A model generated the notes under the pieces. That model saw only the letters and a program-made list of their open reading frames with translations, made no database searches and was not told the origin of the DNA. This document shows positions 1-7,497 of a DNA stretch of 7,852 bases, one piece after another. Position 1 is the stretch's first letter. Each line of letters starts with the position of its first letter. Made by a program: the position numbers and the translations under genes. This stretch comes from Opitutia bacterium (GTDB lineage: Bacteria > Verrucomicrobiota > Verrucomicrobiia > Opitutales > Opitutaceae), in the NCBI GenBank assembly GCA_025351035.1, contig JANXWT010000003.1, positions 1 to 7,852 of the forward strand, given 5' to 3'.

Positions 1-2147
1 CGGGCTACTGGCTGCTGTTCACCACCTACATGGTGTATGATGACGAGGGTTACGTTCTCCGGACGCTGGCCGATTTTTCCGTCCACGGCCGGCTTTACGA
101 CCAAGTCTACACCCAATACGGCCCGTTCTACTATCTGTTCTACGATTTCTTCCACCGACTCGCGGGACTGGAGTTCACCAGCACGGGCGGCCGCGAGATC
201 GCCCTTTTCAACTGGGTCGCGACTGCCCTCGCGTGCGCCGCCATCACGTGGCGGCTGACGCGCTCATGGCCGGCCGCCTTCGCCGCGCTGGGAGTCACTT
301 ATTATCATCTCTGGTCCACGATCAGCGAGCCGGGGCACCCGGGCAGCCTGCTGGTCGTGGTGCTCGCGCTGACCGCGTGGGCCGGATTGGAGCTGATTTT
401 GCGGGGAAAAATCGCGTGGTTCGCCGTGCTCACTGGGGCGAGCGGTGCGGCCCTCGTGCTCATCAAGATCAACGTCGGCGGATTCTTCATCGCGGCCACC
501 GGCCTCTGGCTGCTGATCAATCACGCTCAGGGGAAAATCGCGCGGGCCGGCACTCTGTTCGGCGGCGCGGCCCTTGTGCTGCTGCCCGCCGTGCTGATGA
601 AACATTTCCTCGATCTGGAGTGGGCGCAGATTTTTGCCGTCCTCGCCATCGTCAGCGCCGGCACGATGACGGCCGCAGCCGCGCAGCAGCGCGAGCCCGC
701 CGTCCAGACGCGCCACGTCATTCTCTTCGTCGGTGCCGGTCTTGGCCTGGGGATTGTCGTGGCCGCCGCCACCCTCGCCCGCGGCACCAGCGTGGGCGGA
801 TTGCTGGAGGGTGTGCTGCTTGGTCCGCTGCGCCATCCGGGCGTCTACCATTTCATCCCGCTATGGCGCACGGGCACTCTGCCCGCTGCGGCGGCCTCGC
901 TGCTCCTGGCGATTTGCTGCTGGCGCGGCCGCGAGCGCGCCTGGCTGCCAACCGTCGTGAGCTTCGGCCGGCTGGCACTCGGCCTTGTCATCATGGCTGC
1001 TTACGCAGAACTCATCGCGCTCAATACGTTGGCCTTGGCACTCTGCTTCGCGGTGCCGCTGGCATGGCTGTTCGTCTTTCCTCTCGGCAAGCCGAACCTA
1101 ACGCGCCCCACCGCCGCGCTCGCCTGGATCGGCCTGCTGCTCGCCGAGCAATTCCTGCACGCCTATCCCATCGCGGGCAGCCAGATCAGCTGGGGAACAT
1201 TTCTGCTGATGCCGCTCGCGGCGGTCGGCTGCCACGAGGCAATCGCTCACCTGACCCGCCAGCACCAAACATGGACGAAACCTCTCCGCGTCGCCAGCGG
1301 AGCGATTGTCTGCGTGACGGTTTTCTTCATGACCGGCTGGCTCGCCCGGTTGGGCTGGAACCGCTACAGCGCCAGCGAGCCGCTCAATCTGCCCGGGGCG
1401 GAAGGCCTGCGCCTGCTTGAGAATCAGGCGCTTTCCCTGCGCACGATGGCCGTCAATGCCACCGCGCACGGCGACATGGTCTTCAGTCTGCCCGGACTCT
1501 ACAGTTTCAATCAATGGACGGGTCTGCCCACGCCGACACTCGCCAACGCCACGCATTGGTTCTCGCTGCTGAGCAGGAAGCAGCAGACGGAAACCATCGC
1601 CGCGCTCGACCGCGCGCAGCGGCCGGTGATCATCGTGCAGCGTGGCGTGGTGGATTTTCTCAAGCAGGGGAACTTTTCGCTCGGCGGACCATTGTTCGAG
1701 CACGTCTCGCAAAATTTCACGCGCGCGTTCACGAGCGAGACCTACGAATTTTGGGTGCGCAACGGTCGTGTCATCGCCCCGATCAACCGGGCGGATCTGC
1801 TCCGGCCGCGCGAACCCGCCCCGGGCCTCGCCCAACTGCGCATCAGCGCCGACGTCCTCACCAGCCGGCCGGTAGTGGCCGCGGAGATCATGTTGCTCAG
1901 CACGCCGCTAACGCCGGTCCTGCGCCTCTCAGCCGCGAACGCCACGCTGGCCGCGACGCCGCTCGGCCTCGACGGCACCGCCACCGGAACCACCATTACC
2001 CGCGCTTGGGGGAAACCTTTGCCGCCGCTCTCCCGGCTGACGATCGACATTCTGGGCGACCGGCCGCGTTTCAATCCGCGTTCCGCCGTCCTCGTGCTCC
2101 TCGATGCCCAGGGCCAGCGAGTCGGCGAAGCGGGGTTCGCCGATTAG
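1..2147 (+). CDS. Polytopic GT-C-type membrane glycosyltransferase-like protein, 5'-truncated by the window edge
   Basis: The reading frame is open from nt 3, so the first Met codon in the window (nt 30) is internal and the true start lies upstream. Numbering from that Met, an acidic motif YDDEG sits at residues 3-7 immediately after the hydrophobic stretch GYWLLFTTY encoded by nt 3-29. That is the layout of GT-C enzymes, where an acidic residue in the first extracytoplasmic loop binds the polyprenyl-phosphate sugar donor. QYGPFYYLF follows at 29-37. About a dozen hydrophobic segments lie between 59 and 441 (for example 59-78, 105-124, 129-146, 173-190, 229-250, 315-350, 388-406, 423-441). 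HAYPIAGSQ at 377-385 precedes a late membrane segment. The last ~260 residues are soluble and presumably extracytoplasmic, ending in a strand-rich stretch (about 600-705). The stop is TAG at 2145-2147. Family-level role (sugar transfer outside the membrane) is inferred; donor and acceptor are unknown. Because the acidic motif normally follows TM1, probably only a few tens of residues are missing. Confidence 0.85.
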   Translation, partial: GYWLLFTTYMVYDDEGYVLRTLADFSVHGRLYDQVYTQYGPFYYLFYDFFHRLAGLEFTSTGGREIALFNWVATALACAAITWRLTRSWPAAFAALGVTYYHLWSTISEPGHPGSLLVVVLALTAWAGLELILRGKIAWFAVLTGASGAALVLIKINVGGFFIAATGLWLLINHAQGKIARAGTLFGGAALVLLPAVLMKHFLDLEWAQIFAVLAIVSAGTMTAAAAQQREPAVQTRHVILFVGAGLGLGIVVAAATLARGTSVGGLLEGVLLGPLRHPGVYHFIPLWRTGTLPAAAASLLLAICCWRGRERAWLPTVVSFGRLALGLVIMAAYAELIALNTLALALCFAVPLAWLFVFPLGKPNLTRPTAALAWIGLLLAEQFLHAYPIAGSQISWGTFLLMPLAAVGCHEAIAHLTRQHQTWTKPLRVASGAIVCVTVFFMTGWLARLGWNRYSASEPLNLPGAEGLRLLENQALSLRTMAVNATAHGDMVFSLPGLYSFNQWTGLPTPTLANATHWFSLLSRKQQTETIAALDRAQRPVIIVQRGVVDFLKQGNFSLGGPLFEHVSQNFTRAFTSETYEFWVRNGRVIAPINRADLLRPREPAPGLAQLRISADVLTSRPVVAAEIMLLSTPLTPVLRLSAANATLAATPLGLDGTATGTTITRAWGKPLPPLSRLTIDILGDRPRFNPRSAVLVLLDAQGQRVGEAGFAD

Positions 2148-2175
2148 TTGTGTTCTGAAACAGGGTCGGGGCACT

Positions 2176-2964
2176 CTACCCGCGCTTGCGCGCCACCAGC
2201 AGGAGGCTGACGCCGAACGGAAACGGCACCGCCGAGACGCGACCGGTGCGGACGAAGACCAATTGCAGCAGCCGGTTGAGCCAGCGCGGCGGCAAGGCAT
2301 CCTCGGCGCGGCGCGCCTTTGCCGGGCGGTCGGCCCGGACAAACACCGGGCCAGTAGCAACTGGCAACGGTGCAGCACCCGTCCACTGCCGCCATTTGCG
2401 CACCAGCCACACGGCGGGAAACACGACGACGTTCGTATAATTGATGTGCACCAGCTCCCAATGTTCCGAAGGGAAAAGCGCCGCGAGCCCCGCGCGGTCA
2501 TAGCGTCGAAAATGGTGCAGGGCCACATCCCAATCGCTCCACAACGTCATCGCCGCCGGCACCGTGATCACCGCCACGCCACCCGGCCGCAGCACGCGAT
2601 GGAATTCACGCACGGCCGCCGTGTCGTGCGCCACGTGCTCGAGCACATCGAGCGCCGTCAGGCAATCCACGCCGCCGTTGGCGAACGGCAAATTCGTGCA
2701 CGAGCCTTCGAGCACCTGCTCCGTGGAAAATCCCTGCCGCAGGATCGCCAGCGATTCGGCGTGATCATCGACGACCCGCACCTGGCACTCCGCCGCAAGC
2801 TCGAGCGCAAAGCGCCCCGTGCCCGCGCCACAATCGGCGAGCACCGTCGCGCGGTTCAAACCGGCGCACCGGCGCAGCCACCAGCCGACCAGTTCGCGCT
2901 TGCCGGCGTAATACCAGTGTTCGCGTTCAACTTTTTCGAGATTGGCGTATTCGGCGGCGTCCAT
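2176..2964 (-). CDS. Class I SAM-dependent methyltransferase, 262 aa
   Basis: This is a soluble, cytoplasmic Rossmann-fold methyltransferase. Motif I is ADCGAGTG at residues 43-50, matching DxGxGxG. The acidic end of strand 2, expected to bind the SAM ribose, is D66 (or D67) in VVDDHAES. The post-II/motif III region reads NLPFANGGVDCLTALDVLEH (91-110), and the RPGG loop is at 126-129. The N-terminal EREHWYYAGKRE (13-24) resembles the HWWF-x-GRR opening of a common family often found among surface-polysaccharide genes. The ATG at 2964 is chosen because the conserved region begins there; the frame stays open to 3114, but the extra 50 residues are Arg/Gly-rich and would overlap the divergent gene. 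No Shine-Dalgarno sequence precedes the start. It is convergent with the upstream GT-C gene (28 bp between stops) and divergent from the next one. The substrate is not deducible: sugar, quinone-like or lipid acceptors are all possible. Confidence 0.92.
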   Translation of the reverse strand: MDAAEYANLEKVEREHWYYAGKRELVGWWLRRCAGLNRATVLADCGAGTGRFALELAAECQVRVVDDHAESLAILRQGFSTEQVLEGSCTNLPFANGGVDCLTALDVLEHVAHDTAAVREFHRVLRPGGVAVITVPAAMTLWSDWDVALHHFRRYDRAGLAALFPSEHWELVHINYTNVVVFPAVWLVRKWRQWTGAAPLPVATGPVFVRADRPAKARRAEDALPPRWLNRLLQLVFVRTGRVSAVPFPFGVSLLLVARKRG

Positions 2965-3044
2965 GAGTGCGGGAGTGGAGTGAGGTTGTGCGCACCGCGG
3001 AAACCTGTCCATACTCCAAATGCCGCTCCCTCCGCACCGTCCCG
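2965..3044. promoter_or_regulatory. Divergent intergenic region, presumed promoters for methyltransferase and GT39-like gene
   Basis: These 80 bp separate two head-to-head start codons, so both promoters should lie here or overlap the coding ends. On the + strand the best sigma70-like guess is TTGTGC (2986-2991) and CATACT (3010-3015) with an 18-bp spacer, matching the consensus at only 3/6 and 4/6 positions. No convincing counterpart is seen on the - strand, and no operator-like inverted repeat stands out. Neither start has a purine-rich Shine-Dalgarno sequence. The location follows from gene layout; the exact boxes are a weak guess. Confidence 0.3.
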
Positions 3045-5078
3045 ATGCCCTCAACCCCGCCCACCTCCGACCGCTCGCCACGCTGGCTTTTCGCGTTCGC
3101 TGTGCTGCTCGCACTGGGTCACGCGGCGCTCTCCTTTGTCGCGATGCGCGACAAGTCAGGAACCTCCGACGAGCTCGCGCACATCACCGGTGGCTACACG
3201 TTCAATCAACTCCACGACTACCGGCTCCATCCCGAAAACGGCGTTTTGCCGCAGCGTCTGCAGGCGCTGCCGGCGGTGATCGCCGGCGTCCGCTACCCAA
3301 CCCCCGAGGGCCGGGCGTGGCGCGAGTCCGACGTCTGGAAGACCGGCCACCGGTTTTTCTACGAGCTGGACAACGACCCCGCATGGCTGCTCTCCACCGC
3401 GCGCGCGATGAACGCGCTGTTCGGCGCCGCTACCGTGCTGCTGGTGTTTGGCTGGACGCGCCGTCTGTTTGGCGACGTCGGTGCGGTCGTCGCGGCGCTG
3501 TTCGCTGCGTTCAGTCCGACCATGCTCGCCCACAGCGCCCTCGCGACCTCGGACATGGCAATGGCGTTTTTCTTCCTCGCGTCGTGCGGCGCATATTGGC
3601 GGCACCTGCAAGTCGGCGGCGCGCGCAGTTGGACGCTCAGCGCGCTGGTGTTCGGCCTCGCCTGCGTGGCGAAATACTCCGCCGTGCTGCTGCTGCCGAT
3701 GTTTGCCCTCATGGCGCTCGTGCGCGCCGCGCAGCCGGCACCATTTGCGTTTGCGGGCCGCAGCTGCAACCGACCGCTGACGCGATGGGGGGCCATCACC
3801 CTGTCGACCGCCGGCCATGGCTTGGTTGCGGTTGCGATGATCTGGCTCTTTTTCGGTTTTCGTTTCACGGCGTTCAACCCGCAGGAGGCGGCCGGCGAAT
3901 TCAGCATCCCGTGGTTCTATGTGCTCGCTATCGGTCCGACCGGGGCCGGCGTGATCGATTTTTCCCGACACTGGCACCTGCTGCCCGAAGGCTATCTCTA
4001 CGGACTGGCTTTCGTGCTCAAGCTCTCCGAGGCGCGCGGAGCCTTTCTCGACGGCGACTACAGCATCTACGGCTGGGCGAGTTTTTTCCCGAAGGCGTTT
4101 TTCTACAAGACGACAGAAGCGCTGCTGCTCGCGACCGCCGCCGCCAGCGCGTTCGCCTCGGCGCGCGCGCGCACCGAGGGCTGGCGGCGTTGGTCTACCG
4201 GGCTGTTACCGTTTACACCACTGCTCGCGCTCTTCGGTGTCTATTGGGTTTTCTCGCTCACCAGTCATCTGAACATCGGACACCGCCACATCCTGCCGAC
4301 GTATCCGGTGCTGTTCATTTTCACCGGAGTTCTTGGGGCCGCTATCGTGCGCGCCGCGGAGAAGTCGCGCCAGACGGCCCGGATACTCGGAGCCCTCGTC
4401 ACGGCACTCGTCGGGGGACAAGTGGTGACGTCTGTCTGCGCATTCCCCCACTACCTCGCCTATTTCAACCGGCTTTCGGGCGGACCGGAAAACGGCTATC
4501 GCCACCTGGTGGACAGTTCGCTCGACTGGGGACAGGACTTGCCCGGGCTCGCGCGTTGGTTGGAGCGTCACAATCCACCCGGCGGGCACGCCTATCTCTC
4601 CTACTTCGGGACCGGCGAGCCGGATTTTTATGGGATTCGCGCGACGCGCCTGCCGTTCATCAACGCGTTTCACCGACCGCCGGAATGGTATGAGCCGGCC
4701 GGGGGGATTTACTGCCTCGGCGCCACGATGCTCCAGCAGGCTTACAGCCCGGTGCGCGGCGATTGGACGCTCGCGCGGGAGAAGGAATACCAAGATCTCC
4801 GCCGGCTCGCACCGTTGTTCCAGTTGTATTTCACCGTGCCGGCCAACCGCGCCGAGTTGCTGAAGTCCACGACGGCGGCGCAAATGGAGCGCGCCTGGAC
4901 GCGCCTGGACCTCTTGCGCTTCGCGCGCCTCTGCGCCTACCTGCGCACGCGCGAGCCCGATGCGATGATCGGCTACTCGATCTTGATCTACCGTCTCACC
5001 GACGAGGAAGTGGCCGCCGCCGTCAACCGCAGTTTCACCGCGTGGGCCGACGCCGTAGACAAAACGCGCTCTCGCTAA
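3045..5078 (+). CDS. Phospholipid-carrier-dependent glycosyltransferase (GT39/ArnT/PMT-like GT-C), 677 aa
   Basis: This is an integral membrane GT-C enzyme expected to transfer a sugar from a polyprenyl-phosphate carrier to an acceptor on the outer face of the cytoplasmic membrane. TM1 is at residues 14-33, followed by the acidic signature SDELAHI (41-47). HPENGVLPQRLQALP is at 62-76, where many relatives have HPPL. A second acidic loop, ATSDMAMAFFF, is at 167-177. GLACVAKYSAVLLLP is at 204-218, then come several TMs to about 463. Late family signatures are LNIGHRHILPTYP (409-421), NGYRHLVDSSLDWGQDL (483-499) and YLSYFGTGEPDFYGI (517-531). The rest, to Arg677, is a soluble C-terminal region. 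The ATG at 3045 puts a short charged tail before TM1; a GTG at 2967 in the same frame would add 26 unlikely residues and nearly abut the divergent start. A perfect 10-bp tandem repeat (GCGCCTGGAC twice, 4891-4910) lies inside the gene and does not disturb the frame. Sugar and acceptor are unknown. Confidence 0.93.
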   Translation: MPSTPPTSDRSPRWLFAFAVLLALGHAALSFVAMRDKSGTSDELAHITGGYTFNQLHDYRLHPENGVLPQRLQALPAVIAGVRYPTPEGRAWRESDVWKTGHRFFYELDNDPAWLLSTARAMNALFGAATVLLVFGWTRRLFGDVGAVVAALFAAFSPTMLAHSALATSDMAMAFFFLASCGAYWRHLQVGGARSWTLSALVFGLACVAKYSAVLLLPMFALMALVRAAQPAPFAFAGRSCNRPLTRWGAITLSTAGHGLVAVAMIWLFFGFRFTAFNPQEAAGEFSIPWFYVLAIGPTGAGVIDFSRHWHLLPEGYLYGLAFVLKLSEARGAFLDGDYSIYGWASFFPKAFFYKTTEALLLATAAASAFASARARTEGWRRWSTGLLPFTPLLALFGVYWVFSLTSHLNIGHRHILPTYPVLFIFTGVLGAAIVRAAEKSRQTARILGALVTALVGGQVVTSVCAFPHYLAYFNRLSGGPENGYRHLVDSSLDWGQDLPGLARWLERHNPPGGHAYLSYFGTGEPDFYGIRATRLPFINAFHRPPEWYEPAGGIYCLGATMLQQAYSPVRGDWTLAREKEYQDLRRLAPLFQLYFTVPANRAELLKSTTAAQMERAWTRLDLLRFARLCAYLRTREPDAMIGYSILIYRLTDEEVAAAVNRSFTAWADAVDKTRSR

Positions 5079-5103
5079 GTCCGCCGTCTCCCCGCAGCCC
5101 CGC

Positions 5104-7482
5104 TCACGGCGCGGCCGGGGTCGGGGCCTGAACTTTCCTGAGGAGCTTGGCGGCGGTCGGATTGTCGGGCAGAAGCCTCACAATCTCGGTTGCGAGGACG
5201 AGGGCGTGCGCCTGCTCGCCGCGCGCGAGGGTCTCGTGCACAAGGCGGAAAGCGGTGCTGCGAGACGCACCCGGCCGCAGCACGACCTCCCGAAAAACCG
5301 CGAGCGCCTTCGGTTGCTGATCGAGCGCGAGCCGCAACCGCACTTCGCGCACCTGCACTTCGGCCTTACTGCTCGCGAACCATCGTGGCGGCTGGTCGCG
5401 GAGATAATTGAACACCCGCTCCGCCTGCGCCAACTGGCGGGTATCGAGCCATTGGTCGAGCGTGCGCAGGGTGCTGGCAGCGACCGCCGTTGTCGGCAAT
5501 AGATCGTCGGGCAATTTCAGTTCACGGAGAGCAACGAAGACCCGAATGTTGCCACTGAATTTGCCGCGCAACTCGTCGTGGAGCATGCGGGCAGCCGCGA
5601 GGTGTTTCCCGGCCGCGAGGTCGGCGGCGAGCCGCACGAGATTCAGACCGGTGGCCTCGTCGTGGAATTGGCCGAGGTATTGGCGGACCTGATTGCGGGT
5701 GGTGAGCAAGTCTTGCGAGGAAAACGCGAGCTGGAGTTCCCGCAGACCGAACTCAGCCTCCTGTGGGGCGAGCCAATCCGGGCGAACTTTGCGGACTGCC
5801 CGCAGCAAGTCGCGCGCAGGGGTCAGAGCGTCGGCTCGCAGCAAGTCGTCAAATTGCTTGAGGGCGGCGGCGGCGGTCGGCGGCAAGACCTCGGCGGCGG
5901 CGGCCGTCGAAGCCGCCGCGGCTGCTGATTTTTCCGCGCTGGCGACGGCCAGTTTCATGTCGAGCGTCTTGCTCGCGGCCTGCAACGAATCACTGAACGG
6001 AAACCGCGTGAGCGCGACACGCAACACTTCCAGTTCGGCGGACAGGTTGCCGGCGCGCTCGAGCACCGTGACTGCAAGTTGCCAGACGGGGAGTTGCACT
6101 TGACCGCGACTGCCCGCCATAAAGCTGACCAAGGCAGTCGCATTTTGGTCATTGTCGGCGAAAGCAGCGCGCGTGAGCAGCTTGAGGAACTCCGGATAGA
6201 ATCTCTGCCTGCCGCTAAGTGTTACGACCGAATATTCCCAATTGCGCAATAGCCGCGTGGCGCGCTCGAAATCGCCACGCCGCAGGGCTATTTCGGTGAG
6301 GTGCACTTGAAACGCAAACAGACTGAGATGCGATGCTTGAGCGACCGTCTGCACACGGAAAATGATCTCCGGCAGATCGAGATTCACGAGGAACGCGGCA
6401 AAAGTCTGGAGCACGCTGTCGTTGGCCCCGAATGCCGCGTAAATTTCCTGCTCGACGGCATCGCGGAGTGTCGGGCGTTTGAGCAGATGCCAGGCGCGGA
6501 AGGCATAGAGCAGCGGGCCTGGCTTGTTTGGCTCCAGACCTTTCATTTTGATCAGTGCACTTTGCAGTGCGACACTGTCTTCCAGCGCAATCGCGATTTC
6601 CGCCTGCAAATAAAGGGTATCTGTTGTGGTGGGTCCGACCGGTGCAAATTGTTCCATCGCGCGCCGGGCTTCGGGTGCGCGGCCGGACTGCAGCAGCGCC
6701 TTGATCTCAACAAGGTGAAGTCGATTGTCATCGTCGGGGTCTGTCGGCCGTCGAGGGATAGCGGCTAGTTGCTGCACGGCGTCGGACGCCCGGCCCAGCT
6801 CGAGCAACAAGACCGCGCGGGCGCTAGCGACGAAAACGCGGCTCTCAGCCGAAAGGGCGTGCGCGCCGGTCGCGGCCAAGAGCTCTTCGCTCTTGAGCAA
6901 GGCTCGCGTGCGCACCTGGAAGATCGAGTAGTAACTAAAGAGCGCCCGCAGCAGACGAAGATCCTCGCCCGTCGCCGCGACGCCATCCTCCAGCAGCGTG
7001 ATCACGTAAGCAGAGTCCGCCAAGGCGATCTGGCGCGCCAGCAGGAGGCGTCCCTCGACGTTACCTGGCGACCGGGCGAGACCGGCGCGCAGGTTGAAGT
7101 AGGCCTCGGTGAAATCCCGCTCATTGAACTGGCGAATACCGGTCAGAATGGCCGTGTCGCCGCGTTTTTTCCGGAAGGAGGAACGGTCGAGAGGCATCGC
7201 GAGAATGTCACGCCAACCGATCTGATTGTCGGAATTGAGGGCGAGAAACGCCCAAAGCGCGACGGTCGCGGCGAGGTAAAGCCCCAAGCCCGCGCCCGCG
7301 AACAGGACCAAAAGTCGCTTCCAGAAAATCTCAAATTGCCAGAGCGGATTCGCATGTTGCTCGATCCGCAGGGCGGTCGAACGGAGGATCCAGAGCCGGC
7401 GGTCCGCACTGGGTATTTCGAGCCGCCAAGAGGGATTGAGTTTAACGGATAGTCTCACGGGACCGGATGCTGGGCCGGCCAC
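5104..7482 (-). CDS. Membrane-anchored TPR-repeat protein of unknown function, 792 aa
   Basis: I do not recognise a named family. An Arg-rich N-terminal tail of about 55 residues precedes one membrane segment (about 57-82, LLVLFAGAGLGLYLAATVAL), then a long helical region. Positive charge before the segment (K55, R56) suggests N-terminus in, so the repeats would face the periplasm. Repeat-like helix pairs include FNERDFTEAYFNLRAGLARS (119-138), LLELGRASDAVQQLAAIP (226-243), ALRRGDFERATRLLRNW (399-415) and LVHETLARGEQAHALVLATE (747-766). An Ala-rich linker (about 512-540) splits the solenoid into two halves; the final residues are Pro/Ala-rich. The start is GTG at 7482, 15 bp after the stop of the upstream permease gene; no ATG precedes the membrane segment, and a second GTG at 7458 is an alternative. 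No strong Shine-Dalgarno sequence is present. The stop is TGA, 25 bp from the converging glycosyltransferase stop. Probably a scaffold or accessory factor co-expressed with the ABC transporter; this rests on adjacency only. Confidence 0.88.
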   Translation of the reverse strand: MAGPASGPVRLSVKLNPSWRLEIPSADRRLWILRSTALRIEQHANPLWQFEIFWKRLLVLFAGAGLGLYLAATVALWAFLALNSDNQIGWRDILAMPLDRSSFRKKRGDTAILTGIRQFNERDFTEAYFNLRAGLARSPGNVEGRLLLARQIALADSAYVITLLEDGVAATGEDLRLLRALFSYYSIFQVRTRALLKSEELLAATGAHALSAESRVFVASARAVLLLELGRASDAVQQLAAIPRRPTDPDDDNRLHLVEIKALLQSGRAPEARRAMEQFAPVGPTTTDTLYLQAEIAIALEDSVALQSALIKMKGLEPNKPGPLLYAFRAWHLLKRPTLRDAVEQEIYAAFGANDSVLQTFAAFLVNLDLPEIIFRVQTVAQASHLSLFAFQVHLTEIALRRGDFERATRLLRNWEYSVVTLSGRQRFYPEFLKLLTRAAFADNDQNATALVSFMAGSRGQVQLPVWQLAVTVLERAGNLSAELEVLRVALTRFPFSDSLQAASKTLDMKLAVASAEKSAAAAASTAAAAEVLPPTAAAALKQFDDLLRADALTPARDLLRAVRKVRPDWLAPQEAEFGLRELQLAFSSQDLLTTRNQVRQYLGQFHDEATGLNLVRLAADLAAGKHLAAARMLHDELRGKFSGNIRVFVALRELKLPDDLLPTTAVAASTLRTLDQWLDTRQLAQAERVFNYLRDQPPRWFASSKAEVQVREVRLRLALDQQPKALAVFREVVLRPGASRSTAFRLVHETLARGEQAHALVLATEIVRLLPDNPTAAKLLRKVQAPTPAAP
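5862..5949 (-). repeat. GCC/GGC-rich low-complexity tract encoding an Ala-rich linker, with an internal perfect hairpin
   Basis: On the + strand two GGC-repeat runs (about 5863-5876 and 5892-5903) lie within the TPR-protein gene and encode alanine-rich residues about 512-540. Inside the tract, GCGGCGGC (5897-5904) pairs exactly with GCCGCCGC (5912-5919) around a 7-nt loop. No T-run follows on either strand, so it is not a terminator. It is most simply a by-product of alanine codons, although such triplet runs can vary in length by slippage. Confidence 0.6.
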
Positions 7483-7497
7483 GAGCCGCTGCCAAGC

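Noticed and set aside
233..1420. 395-codon + strand frame overlapping the first GT-C gene
   Set aside because: Composition is dominated by Arg, Ala and Gly with no hydrophobic segments; it is the alternate frame of the real gene.
1098..1835. 245-codon - strand open frame antisense to the first GT-C gene
   Set aside because: Arg/Gly/Glu-rich composition with no domain signal; the + strand frame has ordered membrane segments and family motifs.
2967..3044. N-terminal extension of the GT39-like gene from a GTG at 2967
   Set aside because: The added 26 residues are polar and unlike a signal or TM region, and the start would lie 3 bp from the divergent methyltransferase start, leaving no room for promoters.
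2104..3279. 391-codon + strand open frame covering the methyltransferase region
   Set aside because: Its translation is rich in Arg, His, Gln and Pro without any motif, while the opposite strand encodes a clear SAM methyltransferase. It is an antisense shadow of GC-rich coding DNA.
3156..3977. 273-codon - strand frame antisense to the GT39-like gene
   Set aside because: Charged, low-complexity translation with no domain; explained by high third-position GC in the real gene.
3020..4693. 557-codon + strand frame overlapping the GT39-like gene, beginning at an ATG
   Set aside because: Arg/Ala/Pro-rich with no recognisable motif, whereas the 3045-5078 frame carries the full set of family signatures.
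4891..4910. Perfect tandem GCGCCTGGAC repeat
   Set aside because: Only two copies, inside a coding region with normal flanking family sequence; most likely chance in Arg/Leu/Trp-rich codons.
5079..5103. Possible bidirectional terminator between converging genes
   Set aside because: The 25 bp are C-rich and form no clear hairpin followed by a T-run on either strand; the 28-bp gap at 2148-2175 likewise shows none.
6769..7452. 227-codon + strand frame antisense to the N-terminal part of the TPR protein
   Set aside because: Highly charged Arg/Glu/Gln-rich translation with no motif, while the - strand frame has a membrane segment and helical repeats.
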